Positions 1-5,125 of a DNA stretch of 5,973 nucleotides are shown here, one piece after another. Every line of letters begins with the position of its first letter. Position 1 is the stretch's first letter. The position numbers and the translations under genes are program-made. Source of the DNA: Sphingobacteriales bacterium (GTDB taxonomy: Bacteria > Bacteroidota > Bacteroidia > Chitinophagales > Chitinophagaceae); NCBI GenBank assembly GCA_947472965.1, contig CANJEF010000094.1:1-5973 (forward strand), read 5' to 3'. The notes under the pieces are model-generated. The model was not told the origin of the DNA and did no database searches. It saw only the letters and a list, made by a program, of their open reading frames with translations.

Positions 1-1
1 C

Positions 2-145
2 ACTGGTCCTGTTCGTTGGTCACAATCTATCGAAGCCATGATTGCCGATGGTGCCAATAGTTTTACAGAAGTTGGACCAGGAAAGGTTTTGCAAGGACTT
101 ATAAGTAAAATCAACAAAGATATCCCAGTTGAATCCATCAACTGA
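2..145 (+). CDS. fabD: Malonyl-CoA:ACP transacylase (FabD), C-terminal 47 codons
   Basis: The window opens inside this gene; base 1 is the last base of a split codon. The readable tail has GPVRW at visible residues 2-6 and EVGPGKVL at residues 23-30, followed by GLISKI. These are the conserved C-terminal segments of FabD. The enzyme moves the malonyl group from CoA to acyl carrier protein in the cytoplasm, the entry step for type II fatty acid elongation. The catalytic serine and histidine lie upstream of the window and cannot be checked. The gene ends with TGA at 143-145 and faces the minus-strand DUF3467 gene, so the two are convergent. No obvious frame damage is seen in this part. Confidence 0.9.
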   Translation, partial: TGPVRWSQSIEAMIADGANSFTEVGPGKVLQGLISKINKDIPVESIN

Positions 146-285
146 TGCGAACCATCATCCTGCTTATTTTCTAAAATATTTTCATGGCCATTACAAAGTA
201 TGGGAAACTTTAGCAAAATAATATCCCCCTTTGGAAGGTAATTATCTTGATAGGGCATGTTTATTTCTTGGTCAAATAACTGATT
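146..285. other. Convergent intergenic gap with no supported gene
   Basis: This 140-base stretch lies between the stop of fabD and the stop of the DUF3467 gene. An ATG at 145-147 overlaps the fabD stop as TGATG and opens a 9-codon frame (MRTIILLIF, stop at 172-174). The fabD frame itself stays open after its TGA until TAA at 239-241. Neither looks like a real protein. A weak 5-bp inverted repeat (AAAGT at 195-199, ACTTT at 207-211) has no T-tract, so I do not call a terminator, although transcripts from both sides must end here or overlap. Confidence 0.5.
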
Positions 286-600
286 TTATGCCTGCGCAAC
301 TGGACCGCCAAAATGAAATGGCATTTGAATTTCTTCCGTATCCTTGATCTTGCCATTGATAGATTCAAATTTTTCAATGTTATCGGCAAGCGCATTCAAT
401 AGTCTTTTTGCGTGCTGTGGAGTTAAAATAATCCTTGACTTAACCTTGCTTTTGGGAGTACCGGGCATTACATTCACGAAGTCCACCACAAATTCCGCAT
501 GGCTATGTGTTATGATGGCGAGGTTTGCATATTGCCCTTCAGCCATTTCCTCAGAAATTTCAATGTTGATTGGGTTTTCTTGTTTTATCTCTTCACTCAT
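286..600 (-). CDS. DUF3467 family protein, 104 aa
   Basis: This is a small soluble protein of unknown function from the DUF3467 family, which is widespread in Bacteroidota. The family signature is clear: INIEISEEMAEGQYANLAII near residues 11-30, then the HAEFVVDFVNVMPG segment, KVKSRIILTPQHAKRLLNAL around residues 52-71, and an amphipathic DNIEKFES helix. Length matches the family. The N-terminus is acidic, and there is no signal peptide or membrane segment, so it is probably cytoplasmic. The start at 600 is supported by the promoter box 17 nt upstream and by the conserved domain beginning soon after it. It is codirectional with the HhH gene 51 nt upstream but seems to have its own promoter. 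Function cannot be inferred from the neighbours. Confidence 0.88.
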   Translation of the reverse strand: MSEEIKQENPINIEISEEMAEGQYANLAIITHSHAEFVVDFVNVMPGTPKSKVKSRIILTPQHAKRLLNALADNIEKFESINGKIKDTEEIQMPFHFGGPVAQA

Positions 601-617
601 AAAAGGTATTTGAATGG

Positions 618-625
618 CAAATATA
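618..625 (-). promoter_or_regulatory. Bacteroidota -7 box (TATATTTG) for the DUF3467 gene
   Basis: On the minus strand the sequence TATATTTG fits the Bacteroidota -7 consensus TAnnTTTG exactly. It ends 17 nt before the ATG at 600, which predicts a leader of about 10 nt. No good -33 TTTG is seen; only a T-run in the palindrome at 636-647 lies in the right area. The site sits in the short gap after the HhH gene stop, so the DUF3467 gene is likely transcribed independently of that operon. Confidence 0.5.
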
Positions 626-635
626 CATCTTCATC

Positions 636-647
636 TATTTTAAAATA
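636..647. repeat. 12-bp perfect AT palindrome upstream of the DUF3467 promoter
   Basis: TATTTTAAAATA is its own reverse complement. It lies 10 bases upstream of the -7 box of the DUF3467 gene and just past the stop of the HhH gene (652). It could be part of the -33 region, an operator half, or simply a chance AT palindrome. There is no G+C stem, so it is not a usual intrinsic terminator. Confidence 0.3.
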
Positions 648-651
648 TGTT

Positions 652-2673
652 TTAGGACTTCCATATGAGTTGCATCCTCCATTCTTTTGTGATTTTTTGG
701 TTTGATTCTAGCTGGTTGGCGAAATTATCACCAATACTGGTTTTTGCATATATCCATTTCAGCCATATCTGTAGATGCTTATTGATCTTATAATTCAATA
801 CAATATAGTTCCGATTGCCGGCATTGTAGAGGGCTGGAATGGAATAGTATGAAAGGAGATCACGCTCATAGGCATAAATTCTAGAATTATATCCGCTTGT
901 TTCAATGGCCGAAACCCTTGCGCTAATAGAATAGGGCTTAAGCATTGGCTTGTAGATGATCTCCAGATACGACATAAACCCTTTTTCTGTTTTTTTTGAT
1001 ATGCTTGAAAATGAACTTATTTCAGTTCTTTGCCTCAGTGTAATAGAAACAAACGGGGTATATGAAAAGTGAATTCTGCAGTTTGAATTTTTTTCAACGT
1101 CAAGAAAATTTGTTTTATTTTTTTCTATTCGAGTATTGTTGTTTTTTTCTTTCCATTGCATCCGTACATAAAAGTTTGTTTTTTTATGTGGGTCCCAACT
1201 GTATTGGATTGAAAATATATTTCCCCTTCTGCTGCCATCTGTATAGTATTGCGGCCATCTGTTAATATATTGGTCTAGGTAGGCATCAATTTTTGATGTT
1301 GAATTAATTCTGAAATTGATACTAATAAATTGTCCACGTTCATTGTTGGCCTCTGTATTTTGTGTGAATGCATTTGATTGAAATGATCGGTACCCCTTGG
1401 ATATATTCCTATAAATGAATGCCAGGTCAACTCTCCGATCCAGGCTTTTCATAACTCCTGTGACGAATCCTGTGTTTAGCTTTGAATCAACCGCTGCTTC
1501 TCCAAAAACGAATGCTGAAGCAATATTTGTTGAAAAATCAACGCCTGTATTTTTATAGGATGTTCCTTTAAATGAAAAATAATTATATGGTTCATCTCGT
1601 TTTTTAACAGGGGCATTAAAAAAAGTCGAGAGATGATTCAGGCTTAATCTTGATTTATTTTTTTTAAATGTAAGTGACCCTCCAAAATTTTTTTCTTCTA
1701 CGGAATTTTTATCTGCTAGCTCCGATGACTTAACATGTAATCCTGAATATAGAAAGGAGCTAATAACATTTTTATTGTTTATGCTGTCATACAGTAAGTT
1801 TGCATCTACCTTTTCAATTCCAGCAAATAGTTGTAACGTTAATTTGTCTTTTTGAAACGAAAGGCCTAATCCACGGTGGTATCTATTTTCGTCTGTCCCT
1901 CTGTGGGGTCTGATTAATTCTCCTTGTCGATATCCACTGATGATTTGGCTTGTCATACCGGTGGAATAACCCTGCCATCGGATCAATCCTTGTCCCATAT
2001 TAACTGTATAATCTCCCATAACAATGGACTTTAAAATTCTTTTTGAGGATAATAACAGAAAGCCACTGCGATAATCTGCTATGTTCTTTTCTCCTGCATC
2101 TTTTTCAATAGTAACTCCCCCTTTTATTTTCTCCGGAAGTTCAAATGAATATTTAACGAGTTGCTTATAACTGTTTGCTGTTGGGGGTTTAGATACTATT
2201 TTTCCATTTAATGTGGTGTCTGACCTTGCATCACCTGTCCTGTATAACATCAAATGACTTCCTTTTTTTATTGATCTGTATAAAGGTTCTCGGACTTCAT
2301 TATTTTTGTCAATCGTTAACCTCGTGATCACCATTTTGATGGTATTTCGATCCCATCCGGGAATTGCTTGTAGCTCATATAGGCTGATGAAGTTTCCCAT
2401 TGTTTTTCTGTACAGAATAAAATGTTTAACCTGTATTGGTGTGAGTAGATTAAATGACATTAATTGTGTTTCATCTATTCTGTTGATATCATATTTAACT
2501 AGTTCTCCATACCCGCTTATATCATTTACGTCTTGGGTATTCCCCTCACCTTGAATCGCAATATTTTCAATTTGTTGTTCTTCCTCCTCGGTAGTTTCCT
2601 GACAAAATATATTTTCATTTGCACACGCAATCAAAGCAACCAAAATGAAGACTGATTTATCAATTGAAATCAT
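652..2673 (-). CDS. Helix-hairpin-helix protein with C-terminal outer-membrane beta-barrel, 673 aa
   Basis: This looks like the large Bacteroidota family annotated only as helix-hairpin-helix domain-containing protein. An export signal covers residues 1-25 and an acidic linker about 26-58. A ComEA-like HhH region follows at about 60-118 (YDINRIDETQL, then FISLYELQAIPGWD), and then a long run of beta strands to the end. Segments I recognise from the family are GDYTVNMGQGLIRWQG (220-235), RPHRGTDENRYHRG (255-268), ELADK (318-322), GEAAVD (391-396), NAFTQNTEANNERGQF (434-449) and SIPALYNAGNRNY (611-623). It is probably an outer-membrane barrel with the HhH part in the periplasm. HhH motifs often bind DNA without regard to sequence, but binding here is unproven. 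The start overlaps the upstream barrel gene by 14 nt with no clear ribosome site, suggesting translational coupling. Residues 14-17 (LIAC) also resemble a lipobox. Homopolymer A/T runs are frequent. Confidence 0.75.
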   Translation of the reverse strand: MISIDKSVFILVALIACANENIFCQETTEEEEQQIENIAIQGEGNTQDVNDISGYGELVKYDINRIDETQLMSFNLLTPIQVKHFILYRKTMGNFISLYELQAIPGWDRNTIKMVITRLTIDKNNEVREPLYRSIKKGSHLMLYRTGDARSDTTLNGKIVSKPPTANSYKQLVKYSFELPEKIKGGVTIEKDAGEKNIADYRSGFLLLSSKRILKSIVMGDYTVNMGQGLIRWQGYSTGMTSQIISGYRQGELIRPHRGTDENRYHRGLGLSFQKDKLTLQLFAGIEKVDANLLYDSINNKNVISSFLYSGLHVKSSELADKNSVEEKNFGGSLTFKKNKSRLSLNHLSTFFNAPVKKRDEPYNYFSFKGTSYKNTGVDFSTNIASAFVFGEAAVDSKLNTGFVTGVMKSLDRRVDLAFIYRNISKGYRSFQSNAFTQNTEANNERGQFISINFRINSTSKIDAYLDQYINRWPQYYTDGSRRGNIFSIQYSWDPHKKTNFYVRMQWKEKNNNTRIEKNKTNFLDVEKNSNCRIHFSYTPFVSITLRQRTEISSFSSISKKTEKGFMSYLEIIYKPMLKPYSISARVSAIETSGYNSRIYAYERDLLSYYSIPALYNAGNRNYIVLNYKINKHLQIWLKWIYAKTSIGDNFANQLESNQKITKEWRMQLIWKS

Positions 2674-3469
2674 GGGACAGGCTTATAGATCCGGATAATC
2701 CAAGGTGTGGATGAGAAGCAAACGAGAGTATTATATTTTTTTTATGAGCTTTCCAACCCAAGCCAATATATCCTATATTTAATGGTTCCAACATTCCGAA
2801 GTGTGCGTGGATTTTTTCAGTCATTTGCCATTTCAAAAAGGGTGATATAGTCGGCTTAAAATTTTTCGCTTTTATCATTTCGCAGGACAGATAAAGTATT
2901 TCATTAACGGTATGCCCAATCCCCGCATGGATGATATATACTCCGTTTTGTTTTATTGCTTTTGTTACTGAAGGGAATGATCGCCGTGTAAAGTGAAAGC
3001 CCAGTTGCGTTTTTTCACTTGCATTCACCTTAATCCCTGCCTGGTATCCTATCATATAAATAGTATTTCCAGAAGGGAATGTGCTTCTCCCTGTTTCAAT
3101 TTTTAGACCAGCACTCGTCATTTTGCTAATTTGCATTCCATATCCAGCAGCAATTCCAGCGAAATTCATGTTGTTGATCCCCTGGTAGTCTACTTGCATA
3201 CCAAAACCCGATTTCTTAGATGGAATGGTAAGGACCCCATGAACCTTCGCCAATCCTTTTATCATGAACCTGTTTTCTGAATAGATACCCACTTGCTTTT
3301 TTTTGATGGTTGATATGGATGATATGATGTTCATCGAGGAAAAGACATCTTGTTCAATGTTTTGATAGGCAAGGCCGCTTAAGGAAATAATACTTGTGGA
3401 ACTACCATCAAATTGACTGAATCCTTTAAAAGAGTATACAATGAGAATGGTTATTAGTAATAATCTCAT
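2660..3469 (-). CDS. PorV/PorQ-like outer-membrane barrel protein, 269 aa
   Basis: The protein is predicted to be exported and rich in alternating beta strands. With the start at 3469 it begins with a textbook signal peptide (positive R2, hydrophobic residues 3-12, cleavage probably after GFSQ at residue 19). GIYSENRF (residues 61-68) and the end SHPHLGLSGSISLSHDF recall a PorV/PorQ-like barrel family of Bacteroidota that I know from memory; the match is diverged and unverified. An in-frame ATG at 3505 would give 281 aa by adding a polar 12-residue extension. It has an AGGGGAG-like site 10 nt upstream but would bury the signal peptide, so I prefer 3469. The stop lies 14 nt inside the HhH barrel gene, so the two form an operon and may act together in the outer membrane. 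A role in type IX secretion is possible but not shown. Confidence 0.6.
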   Translation of the reverse strand: MRLLLITILIVYSFKGFSQFDGSSTSIISLSGLAYQNIEQDVFSSMNIISSISTIKKKQVGIYSENRFMIKGLAKVHGVLTIPSKKSGFGMQVDYQGINNMNFAGIAAGYGMQISKMTSAGLKIETGRSTFPSGNTIYMIGYQAGIKVNASEKTQLGFHFTRRSFPSVTKAIKQNGVYIIHAGIGHTVNEILYLSCEMIKAKNFKPTISPFLKWQMTEKIHAHFGMLEPLNIGYIGLGWKAHKKNIILSFASHPHLGLSGSISLSHDFN

Positions 3470-3473
3470 GCTG

Positions 3474-3481
3474 CAAATGTG
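3474..3481 (-). promoter_or_regulatory. Possible -7 box (CACATTTG) for the barrel operon
   Basis: The minus strand reads CACATTTG, one mismatch from TAnnTTTG, ending 4 nt before the preferred ATG at 3469. This spacing equals that of the folD box on the other strand and would give a leaderless or nearly leaderless mRNA. No matching -33 TTTG is seen at normal spacing. A competing box, TTCATTTG at 3559-3552 (minus), would give a leader long enough for the 3505 start. The evidence is weak for either. Confidence 0.3.
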
Positions 3482-3491
3482 CGATTTCGCA
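3480..3491. repeat. Short inverted repeat in the divergent control region
   Basis: TGCGATTTCGCA has 5-bp arms (TGCGA and TCGCA) around a 2-base centre. It overlaps the possible -7 box of the barrel operon and lies between the two candidate start codons (3505 and 3469). The position would suit an operator, but a repeat of this size can occur by chance. Confidence 0.3.
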
Positions 3492-3520
3492 TGGCTTCTT
3501 TCCATGTTGAAAAACTCCCC

Positions 3521-3550
3521 TTTCCGTGTCGTTTTCCTGCATTAACTTCG
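3521..3550 (+). promoter_or_regulatory. Candidate promoter for folD-queE
   Basis: TAACTTCG at 3543-3550 differs from the Bacteroidota -7 box TAnnTTTG at one base. TTTC at 3521-3524 is one base from the -33 TTTG, and the spacer is 18 nt. The box ends 4 nt before the folD ATG, so the transcript would start at or next to the start codon, with no room for a Shine-Dalgarno site. The same ATTAACTTC 9-mer occurs before the gene at 5126. Confidence 0.4.
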
Positions 3551-3554
3551 CCAA

Positions 3555-4430
3555 ATGAACTTGTTAGACGGAAAAATCGTTTCTCAGGCGGTAAAGGACC
3601 GACTGAAAATTAAAACTGAAGAAAGGTTACTTCAGGGTATGAAAGCCCCGCACCTTGCCGCTATTTTGATTGGAAACAGTGGTGCAAGTGAAACATATGT
3701 AGCTTCAAAAGTTAAGTCATGCGCAGAAGTTGGATTCAAGTCAACCATGATCCGATTGGAAGAAACAGTTACAGAAAACGAATTGCTTTTCAAAATCAAT
3801 GAGCTTAACAATGATTTCGACGTTGATGGTATTTTAGTTCAACTTCCATTGCCAAAACATATTTCAGAAGAAAAAGTGATAGAAACCATCTTTGCATCTA
3901 AAGATGTTGATGGATTTCATCCGGAAAGTGTTGGAAGAATGGTGCAGGGATTGCCTGCTTTTTATCCAGCAACACCTTATGGTATTTTACTCATCTTGGA
4001 ACATTATAAAATTGAAACAAAGGGTAAACATGCTGTTGTAATTGGAAGAAGCAACATCGTTGGAAGGCCCATTAGTATCATGCTAAGTAAAAATGAATAT
4101 CCAGGTAATTGTACCGTTACTGTTTGCCATTCGCATACATCTAACCTAAAAGATATTTGTCTGCAAGCTGATATCATCATTGCTGCCTTGGGTCGTCCTG
4201 AATTCCTTAAATCGGACATGGTGAAGGAAGGTGCTGTGGTTATTGATGTTGGAATTACGCGGGTTCAAGATGACACAAAAAAATCAGGGTTTAGCATCAA
4301 AGGGGATGTTGCTTTTGATGAGGTTGCACCAAAATGTAGTTATATAACCCCTGTGCCTGGTGGTGTTGGGCCCATGACAATCGCTGCTTTGATGATGAAT
4401 ACCTTTAAGGCCTGTGCGGCAAAAGATTAA
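3555..4430 (+). CDS. folD: Bifunctional methylenetetrahydrofolate dehydrogenase/cyclohydrolase
   Basis: FolD interconverts 5,10-methylene-, 5,10-methenyl- and 10-formyl-tetrahydrofolate in the cytoplasm using NADP, supplying one-carbon units for purines and formyl-methionine. All hallmarks are present. The YVASKVK motif holds Y48 and catalytic K52. [11 protein letters not shown] (90-100) holds Q96, and KDVDGFHP (116-123) holds D119; these align with K56, Q100 and D125 of the human enzyme. The Rossmann signature GRSNIVGRP spans 164-172, followed by GDV (250-252) and the C-terminal [10 protein letters not shown] (266-275). At 291 residues it has normal family length with no damage. The start at 3555 puts MNLLDGK at the usual N-terminus. 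The next gene, queE, begins 2 nt after the stop, so the two are cotranscribed. The gene is divergent from the barrel operon. Confidence 0.97.
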   Translation: MNLLDGKIVSQAVKDRLKIKTEERLLQGMKAPHLAAILIGNSGASETYVASKVKSCAEVGFKSTMIRLEETVTENELLFKINELNNDFDVDGILVQLPLPKHISEEKVIETIFASKDVDGFHPESVGRMVQGLPAFYPATPYGILLILEHYKIETKGKHAVVIGRSNIVGRPISIMLSKNEYPGNCTVTVCHSHTSNLKDICLQADIIIAALGRPEFLKSDMVKEGAVVIDVGITRVQDDTKKSGFSIKGDVAFDEVAPKCSYITPVPGGVGPMTIAALMMNTFKACAAKD

Positions 4431-4432
4431 TT

Positions 4433-5047
4433 ATGCAAAATCCTTCAATTGCATCATTGCCTTTAATGGAACACTTTTATACCCTTCAAGGGGAAGGTAG
4501 ATACACTGGGCATCCTTCTTATTTTATACGATTGGGTGGATGTGATGTTGGTTGTGTTTGGTGTGATGTGAAGGAAAGCTGGGATGCATCTAAGCACCCG
4601 CAAGTTGCTATTGAAGACATGGTTGGATTTGTTGAAAATTCAAAAGCACCTATTGCCGTCATTACGGGAGGTGAACCACTGATGCATAACCTTCATGAAT
4701 TAACAGCCCTTTTATGGCATAAAAAAATAAGAACACACATAGAAACTTCTGGTGCTCATCCGCTTTCAGGAGCATGGAATTGGATCTGCCTTTCACCAAA
4801 AAAATTCAAGGCTCCGCTGGATGAAGTGATCGTTGCTGCCAACGAGCTAAAGGTTGTAGTTTATCATAAATCTGATTTTGATTGGGCGGAACAATATGCT
4901 GCAAAAGTGAATGATGATTGTCTTCTTTACCTCCAACCCGAATGGAGCAAGGAAAAAGAAATTACACCGCTTATCATAAATTATATCCAGCAAAATCCGA
5001 AGTGGATTCTTTCAGTGCAAACACATAAATACCTTAATATTCCCTGA
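4433..5047 (+). CDS. queE: 7-carboxy-7-deazaguanine synthase (radical SAM)
   Basis: QueE rearranges 6-carboxy-5,6,7,8-tetrahydropterin to 7-carboxy-7-deazaguanine, the ring-contracting step on the way to preQ0, preQ1 and queuosine in tRNA. The radical SAM cluster motif is CX3CX2C at C37, C41 and C44 (GGCDVGCVWCD). It is preceded by the substrate-site segment FYTLQGEG (15-22) and followed by the SAM-binding TGGEP (78-82), ETSG (104-107) and SPKK (121-124). The C-terminus SVQTHKYLNIP is typical of the family. At 204 residues it has the compact length usual for QueE. The start at 4433 is 2 nt after the folD stop with little Shine-Dalgarno signal, implying translational coupling. An alternative ATG at 4466 (M12) would still keep all motifs. 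Other queuosine genes are not in the window. Confidence 0.96.
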   Translation: MQNPSIASLPLMEHFYTLQGEGRYTGHPSYFIRLGGCDVGCVWCDVKESWDASKHPQVAIEDMVGFVENSKAPIAVITGGEPLMHNLHELTALLWHKKIRTHIETSGAHPLSGAWNWICLSPKKFKAPLDEVIVAANELKVVVYHKSDFDWAEQYAAKVNDDCLLYLQPEWSKEKEITPLIINYIQQNPKWILSVQTHKYLNIP

Positions 5048-5076
5048 ATTTAGGCTGTTTAAACCGAATTCATTTT
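5046..5076 (+). terminator. Weak candidate terminator after queE
   Basis: GAATT at 5046-5050 pairs with AATTC at 5067-5071. A U-G pair and two G-C pairs (5053-5054 with 5064-5065) extend the stem across one bulged base, leaving a 9-base loop. A short TTTT follows at 5073-5076. The stem overlaps the queE stop codon and is AU-rich, so the hairpin is weak. It is offered only because it is the best structure between queE and the next gene. Confidence 0.22.
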
Positions 5077-5111
5077 AACAAGTTTTCTACTCACACAGAA
5101 TCAAAATAAAT

Positions 5112-5119
5112 TAACTTCA
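5112..5119 (+). promoter_or_regulatory. Possible -7 box (TAACTTCA) for the TPR/PD40 gene
   Basis: TAACTTCA is two bases from TAnnTTTG and ends 6 nt before the ATG at 5126. It shares ATTAACTTC with the box in front of folD. No TTTG is found at normal -33 spacing. The 78-base AT-rich gap after queE is long enough for an independent promoter. Confidence 0.28.
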
Positions 5120-5125
5120 TTTCTT

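Noticed and set aside
143..241. Programmed UGA read-through of fabD
   Set aside because: The 31-codon extension has no FabD-like or other recognisable sequence, and FabD normally ends where this stop lies.
344..613. 89-codon plus-strand open frame
   Set aside because: It is antisense to the well-recognised DUF3467 gene and has no family features.
499..705. 68-codon plus-strand open frame
   Set aside because: It crosses the DUF3467 gene start and its promoter box, and resembles no known protein; it is a shadow frame.
1234..1262. Direct repeat GCCATCTGT (1234-1242 and 1254-1262)
   Set aside because: Two 9-base copies in different frames of a coding region are expected by chance and show no further structure.
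1062..1265. 67-codon plus-strand open frame rich in Phe and Cys
   Set aside because: It is the complement of a Lys/Asn-rich part of the HhH barrel gene, which explains the composition.
2306..2554. 82-codon plus-strand open frame
   Set aside because: It is antisense to the HhH domain coding region, where the minus-strand reading is clearly the real one.
4004..4219. 71-codon minus-strand open frame
   Set aside because: It is antisense to the NADP-binding part of folD.
5057..5071. GTTTAAAC and GAATTC palindromes between queE and the next gene
   Set aside because: They are short palindromes, partly used in the weak hairpin already listed; there is no sign of an engineered junction or attachment site.
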